From NCBI RefSeq assembly GCF_036324505.1, contig NC_086369.1:15417281-15481280 (forward strand): a DNA stretch of 64,000 bases, written 5' to 3'. The notes under the pieces were generated by a model. It was given only the letters and a program-made list of their open reading frames with translations. It had not been told where the DNA came from and searched no databases. A program made the translations under genes and the position numbers. The stretch's first letter is position 1. Every line of letters starts with the position of its first letter. Below, in pieces: positions 50,599 through 64,000 of this stretch. The stretch is from Eleginops maclovinus. Its lineage: Eukaryota > Chordata > Actinopteri > Perciformes > Eleginopidae.

Positions 50599-53500
50599 CC
50601 TCTCAGGACCAGCAGCTCCATCCGTCTTCTGTGCTCAGTAATGGGGGCTCATGGTGGCTTACGCTCGGCCCCCTGATCCGTCCTCATTTGGTTGGCATTT
50701 CGTTACGGACCAGACACTCTTCCTGAGAGCAACCCAGACTACCCCCCCCAAACACCTGCCATCCTCTACGCTTTCTCTACTGCTTTCCTTCCTCTCTTTT
50801 TGTGTGACAGAAACAAACAGACATCTTCTTCCCTTGTGTGCATCTCAGCTTTCAGACCACAAATGCAGGACGAGGCGAAATGAAGACGAATTGAGAAATC
50901 GTGACGCCCGTCTGCCCGGCGACTGTGAGCATAAATCCACTGACGCACTGCTGGAAGTGCGTCCATTCCTCATTGTGATGCCCGAGAACCTCTAGGACAA
51001 CCCAATGTCACCCCGGCCTCAGATGCAGAGGATCATCTTTGATTTTGAATTCCCAACGAAATGATCGCAGCAATTTCGGCTCTGTGGCTCTGACTGATGT
51101 TTCCATAGTGGATTTAAAACGGGGTGCGCAATCCAAATAAAGGGGAGTAGAGTCGACCTGATAGAAGTTGCCTCGCCCCGCCAAGGATAACATATGAATA
51201 CCCCGCGGCTTCAAGCAGCAGCCTCATCACGGTTAAAGGCAATTCCCCTTTCATAGTGGTTCTCTAGCCCTGAGCTGCTGGGTCCAAAACAAAGCCAGTC
51301 AATCCAATCATGAGGAAAGGTGAGTGGGGAGGGCGGGAGAGAGAGAAAGGGAGGATGAATGTGTGCGTGAGAGAGAGAGTGAGTGGGAGCTCGGCTTTGC
51401 TACATCAATTCCATGAACTCAGAGGCCCCTGTTTGGCTCTCAGAGGTGTTTATGTGTCTAAAACCCAGAATCAGTCAGTCCACCGTCTGAGAGGAACACA
51501 GAGAGCGTCTTCTCAGCCCACTCTCTTAATCCTTTGTCTCAGCTAGGAATTTGGCTCTTTTTTTTTGCCAGTGTATATTAATGGATGTCCTGCATCTTTT
51601 GTACAATTTAAACCCAAAAGCACCTTAGCGCATTGCCCAAAAATGCACAGTTTCGAATGCAATGCATGATTCAACGATGTATTTCAGATAGCAGTCCAAA
51701 ACAATGAAATGAAAGTCTTTGCATGTCAGAAAATGCCAGTACAGTTTGTTGATGTGTCACAGGGAAGTATTTCAGATAAAGGTTTAGTAAAGCAGGTCCG
51801 TCCTTTTGTCAAAATGTAAAAGGTTGTGAAAGAAGTCAAATGTAATCCTAATTTTCAGGAATCAAACCGGCCTCTTCCAGCCAAAATAATGCACCTCCAG
51901 AATGTGAACTCACCCAGACTTTCATCCCGTGCCTTTTTCCCTGCCCTTTAAACCCCAGAGTGCGTCAGCACATGCACACTTTTTTGGGTTTCCTCGTTGC
52001 ACGTGGGAATAAACGTCCATTGTGTTGCTGCTGAGGTGAGGTGAGTGCTCAGGTCTAGTCAGCACTACACGGCTTCTCTGCTGGACCGCCTCTACTGCTG
52101 AGCGCTGCAAGTTCAGTACATCTCAATTTGTTCTGCGAGGATCAAATTCTACTGCCTTGCAAATCTCACCCACGAGCAGGTGAGGCACACAATGAATAAA
52201 TGGAGAACTGTAGGAAATATAAAAGAGCCGTGTTTGAACCGCTACAATCCAATCGGAGCCCGGGGTATCTATCTGTGGGGAGTCTGGCTGTGCTGGATGT
52301 GAAATAAATCATTGAGATTCAGGATAATTACCGGCTGGATATTATGCTAAAAGGCGTGTTGTATTTGCATCTGGTTGTAGATGAAAGGCGTGTTTGCTGT
52401 AAACATCACTGTATAGGTGATTAATAAAACACATCACTGTCTCCTCCTCCAGGATGACAGTTCATACAAGTTTGAAGCCTTTTTAATAATCACATCGTCC
52501 TGATAGATGTTGTCTATCTTTTATTCAGAAGCACACAGAAAGGATAAAGTCCTCAAAGGTCCGGAGAAGGTTGAAGAGCAGAGGTGGAGAAAGGGCCACT
52601 CCATGCTAATTACCGTCATCACTCACTCTTGCCCTTAATGTATCTGAAACTCTTCAGGAAATTAAAAGCCTCATCACTAATAGGCCGTATCACCTCGCTG
52701 AGGAAGGGTTTTACCCAGCATGGCAATTTCTTTCTGATATTTCATCACTTTGTTCCTCATCAAGGTGGTCAGAGGTGAAATGAATCCCCATTTGTTTGCA
52801 TTAGGGAAAGGGCATGTTGACAAACTAACGTTTAAGTTAGAAGGGTTAATGATTGATTAACATTCATTTAAAAAGGTGAGCTATTAACACTGTGACCTTT
52901 GGTTTCACATGGCCGGTTTGGTGGTGAATTGTTCTTGGCTAACAAGCATGCCAAGGGGAATCTCATGAGCTTCATATGTTATGTTTTGCGGTTAGAATAA
53001 TGTATTGGTAAAGCATATGGTTTCAGATGTTTAACAATTTCAACTGCAGACAGACGTAGACATAATATACTATATCATTTCCCCGACATGCTGTATTATG
53101 CCTTGTTAAGGCACGGTAGCATGTTTTAGCCATAATACGCAGCGTCATGTTTTCCATTTCTTTGACATACTATACTGTGTAGTTTTATTCATTTTTTTTC
53201 TGAGAGGAGGAACCTCATGGGCTGGTGGAATGAAGAGTTTGTTTAATCCTAAACAGAACAACCTGATTCTGTTTGCGATTAACTCTGATTAATCCCCTGA
53301 ACAGCTTTTGAGAATGACTTCAATTTACATTACTATAAGTTATTTTCAGTTTGATTTCAAGGTCAAGTTTAAAAGAAGGATCATTTGAATCCTCAACAGG
53401 CTCCCATCTCTGGGATATTAGTTTTTAATTTTGTTCTTCAATGCCAGAAATCAGTCTTCTAAAGAGGAAGTGAGTGTTTCTTTTATAATGATGCTTTACT

Positions 53501-56500
53501 CTTATTTCCGTACAAGAGCCATTAATACCAGAGTTTCACATAACCCGCTGATGGCTTTCCCAGCCCCTGTAATGATCGTGAAATAAAACAGGTGCCCGGT
53601 CATTACACTTCCTCATTCTCCATTGTTTTCTAGTTAAAGGTAATCAATTTTCTTTTGAGGATGAGTCCCTTAAGTGTTTCACTGCCTATGTGGAGTGCTC
53701 TCATTAATCAAGCAGACAAACCATACCATGGAGGATACTCGGTCCTCTGCTTAAAATTCAGAATAAAGGCAGTTAAGCTAAAAACCTTCCTACTGTGTAC
53801 AAATGAAAGATGATCCAGCAGCAGAAGAGGCAATAACAGGAGTAACTCCCTCTGTCTTGTTTTCTTTTACACCTGCATTCATCTCCACTGCGTCTCCTCT
53901 CTGTCGACTTCTCTCTGCATCTGACTTTTCTTTTCCATCTCCTCCCTCCCTGTGGCCAATGACGCGCTTCATTTGTCATCCCTCAGGTGATGAAAGCTTT
54001 TCACCTTGACCCCGGCTCCGTCTCTAATGAGATATCACTGATGCTGCTTCATGCTCCCATCACCAGTAAAGAGACTGGGGTCAAATCGTATTGGGAAACA
54101 CTTGTTTAAGCCTTCTTAGATGCCACAGCCTGTCCCCCAGAGAGCGTTCGGTAAATGACAAGTTACCTGACACAACATGAATAATCCTAATAGTAAACCT
54201 GCACCTTGTTCAGTGCCAAACATGTAAAAACACTTTGAATTAGAGCTGATTATGCAAATGTGGCTTTAACCATGTTGGAAACAGTCACATTCAACACAAC
54301 AGTTCAAACAACATTGACATAGTCACTTTTTAAATGCACTAATATCAGCTGAATACTCCTCTGTGTTTCATTTATAGTCTCTAACGGTGTCTGTGTTCGG
54401 GGTCGGGATGAGTCTGTTTGGGTTATGCGACTCCATGACATCACATTTGCAGGCTCAAAAAAGCAAAGAGCATGAAGTATGTAATCAGCTATTTTTCACC
54501 GCTGGCAATAAGCAGGATTTAGTGACAGCCGAGCTGTGAGCGTACAATAAGCTTTGTTTGGACACGAGCAGGGCGGCAGTACACATCCCCTGACACAGGA
54601 CTTTACAGGCTTTACTGTGAACTTGTGGATTTAAGTTTGGAGAACTCAAAGTGCTTCTTCCACTATTGGAAAGAAAAGTGTCCTCATTTGTTTTTAAGGA
54701 ATACTTTTACATATTGGGAGAAAAGGCTTCTACCTTTCTTGTTGACAGTAAGATGTGTCTGTTTCCAACTGAATATCATCTAACTCTTGGTAAAGAAGAG
54801 TCTAATAATCAAACTACTTCTTCAAATCACATTTCATTCAATATATTAGAATGAAGTGCATTATTTTAAGCCAAAATGAGTTGAATCTTCCACTCATCGC
54901 TCTGCCATGTTTTTTCAGAGCATGATTCCTTTAACTTCAGATTTGAATGATCGTGATACTCCTGCCGGCTCACCTTCATGTTTTTAAAACTCAAGATCAA
55001 AAGCAACACAGAGAAGCAGAGAGGTAACATTTAAAACCTGCCTGCAGGTTATCTGCTATCATTGGTTGGGGTTAAAGAAGAGCAAAACACACCTGATATC
55101 ACACTCCTGCACAATGTGTGTGACTGAAAACAAAATGGTGTATACTACTGTCATAAATGTATTACTTACACTTTTATATAATCCTTAATTTCCCTAGGTC
55201 AATGAAGGTCTATCTTATCAGCGTGATTTGTAACATGTATAATGCAGAGTTGTTTAACTACAGGTTTGGCACTAAACATGTGCCATATGCCCAATAGATG
55301 CTCAGAGTTCAGTGGGTGGGATAATGCTTCTTCCTTCTTGTAAAAAAGTCCAAAATAATGGCTTACATGTCGAAAGAAATACAGGTAAAACCAATTTGTA
55401 CCCTGACCCTGTTTCAACAAGATAACATATAAGCTGTTGTGTTTTGTTCTGTATTATAGGACAAGACAATAAGTGGATCTGAGTTTGTGATATCAGCTGT
55501 AAACCCCGCAGGCATGAGGACTCGTCTCCCGCTTCATCTGTCTGCTCTGCGCTGAATAATTCGGATGTAAAAGTTTCCACACAGTCAATATTTTGGTTGA
55601 TTTGAAGTTTGATTTAAAGAAATCCATTCCTTCGACTTCCTCCTCTGTTTACTCTTGGAAATATTGTTTTATTGTCAGGGAATAAATACACTTAGCTTTG
55701 GGCTATGCTGCATATTTTCCAGCTGTTACAGGTTGGAGATCTATAGTGTGGCTCGGCTCTGTGAAGCATGAAGATCCCGGGGAAATAATTACAAAATATA
55801 CATTTCTGACATTCATTGACTCTTCTGCTTATTTAGAGACGCCAATGGGAGTTTAAATTCTGAAGTATCTTACTGAAGTAGCTCATTTGAGCAAAAGCTT
55901 TTCAAAGTAGTTCAGAAAGTGATAACCTTGTCCTTAAAAAGATATGACCGTAGGATTTACGTCAGTAGTTTTCATCATCATATCATTTCTACTACTTTGT
56001 TATAATATGTACTTTACTCGGCTTCCTTATGAACTACATCAAAACATGGCCTTGCTTTTCTCTCTGCACACAAACCAGATGAAAGTGAGCGACAGGGCTG
56101 ATGAAATAAAAAGGCGAGACTCTGACCGGAACAAAACCACGACTTACTTCATGTTACTTCCAAACTCAGCCACCAAATTTCAGTTTCACAGATAAATCGT
56201 ACAAAAGAGAGTGGAAAAAAGAACCTCAAATCTGAACAATTCAATAAAAGGCACAGAGCAATAAACCACAACAGATCTTTTGTTGTTTCCTTATTTTGAC
56301 TTTAAGCTCATTAAAATGCCAAAGATGGAAGAACAAGGCTGAGAAGTGATCAGGAACTCAGAATAATTCAATCAGTTTGAAAGCGTATTTAGTACTCATT
56401 AAATAGTGTTATTAAAACCTGGTGCATTACACACCAGTGTTTGGCTCTGACTGGGCAGACCCCTTCACGCTGCAGGTGAGAGCTGCAGTAGCTCCAAACC

Positions 56501-57734
56501 CCGGCAGTCATCAATAGCCTCAGTGAGCAGATCCAGCGCTGACAGAGGCCTTCTGTTCGGAAAGGTCTCCCTCCGCTCGGATAGCGAGGACACGGATCAG
56601 CGCCAGAGCAGCTGGGCACGCCGGGAGAATCAGGGCTTGTGGGGAAGCTGGCAGGGAGAGACGGAGGAGACATAGTGGGTAATTGGAGCACAGCAACATC
56701 CGCCATTCTGGCTCTTTACCTAAATAACAGCTTTGATTGAGGTGAATAGGCCCATAAAGGGTTGTGGTGGAGCTGATAAGCCGCAGTGTGGTTTGGCCGG
56801 TGTTTCCAGGCTCTTGGCATCCGTTAGGGCTCTTGGCTTCCTGCAGCTGGGACCTGGATCTGCAGACCGGGCACCTGGGGATCCAGATGTCTTGGGGTTG
56901 AATCTATGGTGGCATCTCTCGACTGGCATTAGCGCCTACGGTGATATTCATCCTTCAGGCTGGCATGACCGAGCTGCAGCGTCGAGCCGGCTTCCTGTCT
57001 GCCCCCACGTATCACCCTGGAAGCTTCCTTCTGTCTGGGAAAGCAGAGTTTGTGCAACTGAGGGAAAACTTGGGACGCAACACAAACAGAAGATACTAAC
57101 GTAACGAGCGTAGGTTCTAGAGACGAGCGGCAAAACACATTTTCCAATAAGAAAAACATTTATCTTAAAGCACGGCAGCGAGGGCACTATGGAGGTTAGA
57201 GCGGCTTTGAAAATCCTCTCTCGTGCTCGCTTTGAATACGTAGTCATTTTAATTTGGACTGAAGCTGCAATCAGGAATGTTTGCTTCAAAACATACGTAC
57301 TTCAAGTGGATAGTTAAGGAATCTATTTACAGTCTCAGCAGATAAATCCACAGTGCTTCACCTCGCCCTGGGGGGGGATGGATGTAAGGTTAGCTATACC
57401 TTGGTGATGCTATGGATCTCATATAAAGTGTGCATGGATGATTGTGCACCAACTTTACCCCCCACTGCTCAAAGATCTCCCTGCATGACAGGCGTTGGTA
57501 ATCACGGTTATTTCCCCCTGCAACAAAAAAACCCAAACACTTCTTGACAGCTCATAAATTGTTCAGTAGTCTTCAGTTTTCCCTGGAGTTGTTTAGTCAA
57601 CATCTCCTTCCATCACTTCTCAGCGCTCACACAAACAGCATGCATTCATCACCCGCTTTTCCCCCTAAAAGCATTTTTCAGAGCGCCGCCTGCACGGAGT
57701 CTCATCCCAGACTCCATAACTTCTTCTGATTCCA

Positions 57735-57751
57735 CCCCCCCCCCCCCCCCC
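57735..57751. repeat. C17 homopolymer
   Basis: Seventeen C in a row. Confidence 0.95.
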
Positions 57752-58478
57752 ACGGAGAATGACAGAGTAGCTTTCCCTGGATTAACCATCGGCACGGGAT
57801 GACAGCAATATTATTTTGGAGGCATTTGTGTAAATGCTCAGAGAGGCACCTACAGGCCGGACCGAAGCACAGAGATCCGTATGAATGAGAGGAGATCTGC
57901 TCTCGAGAGGAAGCAGAGGTGTTTAATGGGGTGTCCACGCTCTGTTACCTGCCTGACAGCTACAATCTCCCTCACTCACCTTGTCTGCCACTCAATGGCC
58001 TCTGTATACAGCCTGCTAATTAACCAAGGCCCTGAATGCATCATGAGCAGAATGGTCAGGAGACTGGCTCGTATTTGGACCAAACTATTAATAGAAAATG
58101 CATTTTATATTCAAATCCCATCACATGGGTTTCAGTCAAACAGGGGTTGAATGTCTGCATCAAATTGTACACAATGCATCCCATAGTATCTGGGATTTAC
58201 AGTCTCTGTTTGCCTCCCTCATACATAAGCAATATGCAGACGCTGGTCCACATCATCCCGCGAGTCACATCCCATGACACTTTAACTTCTTTATACACAC
58301 ACACAAACACTCTCACGCTCAGTGTCTCCGCCCTGCTCTCCTGACCTTTAGCTGTGACCTTTAGCGCTTCCTAAATGCCACTTTGGGGAAAGTCATTTAT
58401 TGTCCTCAGCCCTGCTGTCAAAGGGGAATGTCACATAGCTCATGTTTCTGCAAAGTGCTGAAGGAAGCAGCAGCACTG

Positions 58479-58480
<2 letters not shown>

Positions 58481-58537
<57 letters not shown>
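58481..58537. repeat. (GT)n microsatellite, 57 bp
   Basis: Pure GT run of about 28 units. Confidence 0.98.
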
Positions 58538-58540
<3 letters not shown>

Positions 58541-59794
58541 TATACATTATGTACGAGGATGATTCATCAATCAAAGTTTGGTGTTTTGAGGAGAACCAAT
58601 ATTGAGAGAGAGATGCAGCTGCTCACACCACTTATCCTAAAACAACAATGTACAGACCCACACAGAAAAATAACCCCTCAATCATCAGCTGTGTGTGATG
58701 CTGTGTCTGCAGGGACCCTGCAGTCTGCCTGTGATTTCTCTGTTCTTTTTTGCTGTTTTTGTGGCCTTTCTGAAAGCAAACCTCAATAAAAACGTACTGA
58801 CAAGGTGCAAAATCGTGAGCATGCATCTAAGAGAAAAGGAGACCTATCTCGTTCCAACACTAGAGTGAATATGGGGTTGTCTTTGAGCCCAATAACTCTC
58901 ATTAATGCATAGAGGAGTGGCTGGAACCACTACTGGAAATACGTACATACACTCATGCACACACACCCACTGTCAAAGAGACATATAACGTTGCAAATAC
59001 ACGTTGTTGGTCACTCGGATTGGCAGGAAGTTGGTCAAAACTAAATCAAGAATGCAATGCAAACATTTAAACACAGGTGATGACAAATGGCATAATGTCC
59101 AGTTGAGGAAAAGGTAATAAATTGTCATTTATCTCAAGACGTGGTTCAACATTGCGTGGTGATAACATCATATAAAGATCTCATAGCTCCTGCATGTGCA
59201 GCCCTGTGTCCGCATCCCTTTCTCTGATAGTGAGGATGAACTGAAGGCAGAGGGATTGATTTTCTGGAGCAGCGCCGGGCCGTACATTGGGCTGGATCAG
59301 CTACTCCCCCCCCCTCCACCTCATCGCCCACTGACAAAACAGCAGGGTGATTAATAACAACACCCCCTCCATTACCCTCCGAACACAGATGGGACGTCAG
59401 GTTGAAGGTTGATGGAGAACAGCGGCGTGTTCGGTGCTACCGCCCGTCATACACATTAGGGTTTGGACTTCAGGCTCCACCTTTACCCCGCCGCCTGACG
59501 TGATTTGTACCCTTCAGGTATCCTTCTGCTGCCGCCGGTGCCATTCGTCACTGCAGAGCCGGGCTGAAGACTCCTTTAAAACACGTGCAGAGGGAGTCTT
59601 TAGCTCTGGTTTCGGGTGATTTATGTGCAGGTGCGTGCTCACGGTGGTTTTTCAGTGTTTAGTCTCCAAAGTTGTCAGAGAAAGCAGACAGGATCCTTGC
59701 TCTTCCATCATCACGTCATTCATGAAAGCTGCAGAGAAAGATTGAAGATGTACAAATGACAATAATCCCTATAACTCACACACTGACACATCTG

Positions 59795-60948
59795 TTGTGT
59801 ACGAAGCAGTCTTTAATTTATGCACAGTAACACAAGCAAACATGTAAAAAGAGTTAGTTGCAACTGAACCATTGAATAACCCAATATTTGGTTACACAAA
59901 CAGAAACGCGATGAATGGATTTCATCTTAGAGTAAATGGGTAGCACTCTAGGTTTGGAGACGCTCCATCTGTACAGTAAATGCCATGAACATCCTGCTCT
60001 CACAAATCACAAGTTGAACTCAGAAGCCAAAGGAATAGCGAACATTATCAAAATTCAAAAACATTGTTTTTTTTTTACAAAAAATATAAAAGATGACGGT
60101 GGATTTGCATGATATGATGACTCCTGATTTCTTTGTCAGAATGCACATGAACTTTTTCTTTTCAAAAGGAGATGTTTTATTCTTTACTTGAGACATTGAG
60201 TAAATGTATTAAAAAACTACAGACATAGGCTTCAAACTTAACATCCTGTACAAAACATATGCACTTTTTAAAAGCTTTAAAAAAAGAGACAAGGCAAAAG
60301 AAACTGAAGGATCAAATACTGCGAGCCGCTAGAGCCTGAAACAGAAAAAAGAAAATGGACAACCGACCACAGACTTCAAATATCTACATCCTGATTTTAG
60401 GACTGGATTGTTGCAGCAGTAAATGGTAAAAGCCGTCGGACATCTCCACAGTCTTTGTTGTTCGGACTTTCAAAACCAGCAACAAATAAACTGCTTGCAA
60501 GTCCCTTAAACGTGGAATGCAATCAACCATGCAAAAACGAAACAGAACGGCAGAAAAAACACGTCAGATGAAGTCATGCAAAGCAGTTTGTGGTTATTCC
60601 CCATCGTTACAAATACAGGTCTGTAGTAGAAGCGTCACAGGAAAGTTTAAAAGGGGATCACCTTCCCCGAAGTCTCTTTGTTTTTCCCTTTTTTTTGGGG
60701 AAATCCAGCTTCTCAGCGAGGGTCAAGGCAAGATTCGTCCCCCAAAAAATGTAGTTTTCCGAGTGTACCCCAAGGCACCTGAGAAGAGTGGGATTTCCCT
60801 CTGTCGGCAACACTGTGCGTCTGTTTTCATTACAGCTGCCGTAGAGTCCGAGAGTGGGACTGTCCCGCACGTGGTGTCACAAATCTCAATACAAAGCACG
60901 AAAAAACAACATGGATGATAGGGCAGAGTCTGAGCAGGAGAATCCGGC
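59795..60948 (-). other. sema5a: Probable sema5a 3' UTR
   Basis: AT-rich sequence after the sema5a stop codon on the minus strand. Candidate poly(A) signals are AATAAA (plus-strand 60177-60182) and ATTAAA (59812-59817). The second gives a UTR of about 1.15 kb. A 133-codon plus-strand reading frame at 60517-60918 looks like chance. Confidence 0.5.
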
Positions 60949-61068
60949 TTAATAATCATCGTAGGTGTTAAGGTCGGTGAAGTATGCATTGGTATAGGTC
61001 TTCCCGGCAAGCTGAGGGTTAAAGTACTTATTTCTTTCCTCCAGAATCAGATTGTTTTTGTTGAAGGC
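60949..61068 (-). CDS. sema5a: Semaphorin-5A, last coding exon (gene continues past the right edge)
   Basis: Sema5A is a single-pass membrane guidance protein with a sema domain, a PSI domain and thrombospondin type-1 repeats; it acts in axon guidance and binds plexin receptors. Only the cytoplasmic tail is here. After an acceptor (CATCCGCAG) the exon encodes 39 residues in phase 0, starting AFNKNNLILEERNKYFNP and ending NAYFTDLNTYDDY, then TAA. This matches the vertebrate SEMA5A C-terminus as I remember it (AFNKNNLILEERNKYF..., ending YDEY). The preceding exon, whose human counterpart ends near KYDSVEAIK, is not in the window, so the last intron is longer than 2.9 kb. The gene faces mtrr across the gene-free stretch. 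Confidence 0.9.
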   Translation of the reverse strand, partial: AFNKNNLILEERNKYFNPQLAGKTYTNAYFTDLNTYDDY

Positions 61069-62252
61069 CTGCGGATGAAAAACAATAAGGAAAAGGGAGT
61101 CAGTCTGGACTAATGCGACACATGCATCAAGTGATTATTCAGCCTAGATGGCAAGGTAAAAGCAAATCCATCTTTAAAAATAAAAGGTGAGCAACACAAA
61201 TCAATGGGAGGCCGCTCAGTGAATGAAACACACATTTTCACAGAGCGAGGTCAAAGCATTTGCAAACAGCCTGGAAAAAAATGACAAGCCATCACAAGGC
61301 TAAGTTGTTTTGATGTGTGTCCGTATGTCCACCTCTGTCATCTCTAATACCCGGCATCCGCAGTTTTCATGGCCCCCTCTTCTGCACTGTGGGTCCACTG
61401 GGACTATTGAAGCCATAACAATCGATCAAGAGCCAGTCTACTTCCTGTTAAACAATAAGGAAGAGCCATGGAGGCATCTTCTCTGTCCCTGCGTGACGTA
61501 GTAAACATGTAATGAGCTTCTGATGTGCTTCTCAATTCAACATTAGCAATTTAGCAAATGTGTTCGTGTGCGATGTGCCGCTGTCCCTCGGGGAGGAGTA
61601 ATTGAACGCTTGATGATGCTGCATTTGCCGTTGATGAATGTTTCCGACTGACACTGATAGGTAACGAGATGCTGGACAAAAAACTCATATATTTGCGTCT
61701 TTTTCATAATGTGATTTGCACCCAAAGGGAATGCAATCTCCAGTCCTGCAGCCCCGGAGACGCGTCACTGCAGGAGGGCCCACGGCTGCTTTTAAACAGC
61801 TGCAACGCTTGTTAGCATCGTCTACGTCTTTAATGACCTGAAGAATGATTACATTTCAGGTTTGGTGCGGTAAACAAAATGTGCTTGAGCTAGGAAGAGA
61901 GGTAACAGAGGAGCATAATAAAACAGCATCACAATGGATTTTCTTTCTCAAGTTACAAAAAAATAGAGGACAAAACGAGAAGGACAAACATGGAAAAAAA
62001 CATGCAAATGGAGGCACTTTTTGAGGAGTAAGGGAGGGGGATACACTGCCTTCTCACAAGCCGGGGGGGGGAGAAGGGTGATGGGAGAATGAAGGGGAGC
62101 AGAGAAAGAGAGTCTGTACTCCAACCTGCCACACACAGGAAGTGCCACAGGAAGTGGAAGGGCGGGGCACGGTGGGGAAGAGGAAGTAGTAGTGGTTGGG
62201 GTCAAAGAGTTGTTGTGGGGAGGGGGAGTCAAGAGGCGAGATGTTGTAGAGG
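61069..62252 (-). other. sema5a: sema5a last intron, proximal part
   Basis: Non-coding sequence between the last sema5a exon and the possible alternative exon at 62253-62354. It includes a pyrimidine-rich minus-strand stretch (about 61950-62250) and an ATTAAA on the minus strand at 61829-61834 that could end an alternative transcript. Confidence 0.5.
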
Positions 62253-62354
62253 TTAGTAGAAAATCTCCAGGCCACGCATGGACACCCCCATGTTAGCAGA
62301 GAGAGGCTGGTGCATGGCGGGGTCGTCCAAGGGCAAGAGTACCGACACATCTGG
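62253..62354 (-). CDS. Possible alternative last exon of sema5a (34 codons with stop)
   Basis: On the minus strand a strong acceptor (CCTCTCCTCCCTGCAG) is followed by 33 codons and TAA. In phase 0, the same phase as the canonical last exon, it reads PDVSVLLPLDDPAMHQ and ends SMRGLEIFY. Third codon positions are mostly G or C, as in the neighbouring genes. If used in place of 60949-61068 it would give sema5a a different tail. The residues do not match any SEMA5A segment I know, and 33 open codons behind an acceptor-like site can arise by chance, so this is a candidate only. Confidence 0.35.
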   Translation of the reverse strand, partial: PDVSVLLPLDDPAMHQPLSANMGVSMRGLEIFY

Positions 62355-64000
62355 CTGCAGGGAGGAGAGGAATGGGCAAGAGTCATCCTCAAAGAAACCC
62401 TAAAGGCCATATTCTGATTTACAGGAAGCCTGGAAATATGATATACTGTAATTAAAACTGCAGTTTAAGAGTGTCGTCATAAACTAGACGGCTGGAAATA
62501 CTCCAGCTGGCCCCGGGAACCAGCATGAAGGGTGTCAGCGGTACATTGTACATAATAATTCTGACTCAACAACATCAGGATTTGAGCCAAAAACTCTCCA
62601 ACATGGCATCAGGTGTTCATCATCCCTCCCTATAAACACTCAGAAGTAACCTAATGGTTGGAAATTCACTTCATATCCAACCTGTCAGTGAGCAGAGATT
62701 AGAGAATGTGCTTTTAGTGTTCATTTGTCATGCCTCTCCTTTGGTATTTTCACACGGTCCGTCTGTATTCATATCCGCCTCTATCTGCAGCAGGGCTAAC
62801 TGAATCACGCTTTGTGCTTCTGACTTTAATTGCATGACAGATGAACGCTCCGCGCACCTTTATTCTGACTGAAATGAAATTACATTTGGGACGTTTGCTC
62901 CGAGCCAAAGGATCTGTTCTCAGTCTGCAGCAGTTTCACAAAACACTTTCATATCTGAGGAGTCGTTCCTGCAAACAGAGATCCAGGTATCCACTTAGTT
63001 TATAATATATGTGATATTAAACACTCCCTTTGACAGCATATCAAACGCAGGTGGAGGAAACCCCACATTTCTGAGATATCAGTGTTGTAGTGAAGTCTAC
63101 TACGCCGAGTTTACTGTGTATGAAATACCAAGTGACCATCATTAAACTCCTGAACAGTGTTTGTCCAACAACGGCCCGAGGCATGCAGGGTCCGTCCAGC
63201 CTTCAGTGCTGCAGATGGTGCTTTAGAAAAGTGATTCTCACATTTAAAAAAGTCTGGTATTGTGTTTCCCTTCAACTTTCAGGAATAAGACGATGCTATT
63301 CCTTTATGCAACATGTCGTCTTCTTTGACTTTTTCCTGGGACATGCAGCTTTATCAGAGTATATATAACACCAGAGGAAGGACCAACCTTCACATACAGT
63401 ACATTAACCCATTTCTAGGACTATACCAGGGTAAAAGTAAGCTTTTCATAAGGTTTTATAGAGCTTGTTTTATAGGAATGACCCCACAACATCTGTAGCT
63501 AGCTATTATGAACTGCCAGATCTGCAATGCAAAACATGTAAAGCCAACAGGTGTTGGAACAGAAACTAGAGCGTGTTGACGTCTCTGCAAACCTAGAAAA
63601 AGTTGCACATCCATTAGCTTTTATGGAGCAGGAAGACCAATGTGTGCCAGAGTCTTTAGGTGCCAAACTGTCTCATAAACGTATTTTGTAAGACCATTTT
63701 GAGGTATGAAATCATGCTAGCAGATTCATAACTTACCAGTGTGATTGAATTGCTCTTTAATACAAAGCCCTGGGATTCCCTGAAAGAAGGCCAGCTGGGG
63801 ATAGAGAGGCTGTGGACAAGCACTAATCAGCAGCTCAGTGTGGCTCTGAAGGCCTGATGTATCAGAGGATGAGAGGCTGTTTGTAGCCTGAGAGGAGCTG
63901 GATCTCTGTCAACGCAACCACCTGCGATTACAGATGCAACCCGGACACAGAGAACCCATCTAAGCAGGGAAATGTGCAGATGCAGGAGCGTCTGATCCGA
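62355..64000 (-). other. sema5a: Distal part of the window, likely sema5a intron
   Basis: I see no exon with a recognisable protein and good splice sites on either strand. The short frames present (for example 63090-63368 plus) look like chance. If sema5a continues to the right, this is intron. Confidence 0.55.

Noticed and set aside
60517..60918. 133-codon plus-strand frame antisense to the sema5a 3' UTR
   Set aside because: Composition is non-coding, no domain is seen, and it is explained as the complement of an untranslated region.
62054..62410. 118-codon minus-strand frame overlapping the possible sema5a exon in another frame
   Set aside because: It is pyrimidine-rich and Ser/Pro/Leu-heavy, as expected of a polypyrimidine stretch or UTR. 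It has no sema5a similarity and does not follow the exon's phase.

Overview
The window is nuclear DNA of a ray-finned (teleost) fish, most likely a spiny-rayed one. It holds multi-exon vertebrate genes with GT-AG introns, many long CA/GT microsatellites, and interspersed repeats of kinds common in teleosts. There are no operons, CRISPR arrays, insertion sequences or recognisable viral genes. I named four protein genes by reading exons through their splice sites: cmbl (+, complete), cct5 (-, complete), mtrr (+, complete) and the last coding exon of sema5a (-, the rest lies beyond the right edge). One intact tRNA-Thr(AGT) gene and one broken copy are also present.

Layout. 1-4111: a tandem segmental duplication of the region upstream of cmbl; each copy carries a 32-bp minisatellite, and the tRNA gene is intact in the second copy and halved in the first. 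4131-5418: cmbl, five coding exons, 245 aa. 5904-9162: cct5, eleven coding exons, 541 aa, tail-to-tail with cmbl; the two poly(A) signals lie about 40 bp apart. 9163-9780: a compact head-to-head promoter shared by cct5 and mtrr, itself built of two tandem units of about 230 bp that both keep a TCTCGCG element. 10682-32411: mtrr, fourteen coding exons, 734 aa, with introns full of microsatellites and other repeats. 32412-59794: about 27 kb without a gene I can support, holding many microsatellites, a 33-base G run, and some non-repetitive blocks that could be regulatory. 59795-61068: 3' UTR and last coding exon of sema5a. 62253-62354: a possible alternative last exon of sema5a.

The genes do not form one pathway. 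cmbl is a cytosolic dienelactone hydrolase, cct5 a subunit of the cytosolic chaperonin, mtrr the flavoprotein that reactivates methionine synthase, and sema5a an axon-guidance semaphorin. All four have human counterparts on chromosome arm 5p15, so the block reflects old synteny with local rearrangement. I found no clearly new system. The observations most worth checking are the possible alternative sema5a end, the duplicated promoter, the opposed GT/CA tracts inside one mtrr intron, and the duplication that split a tRNA gene at its anticodon.
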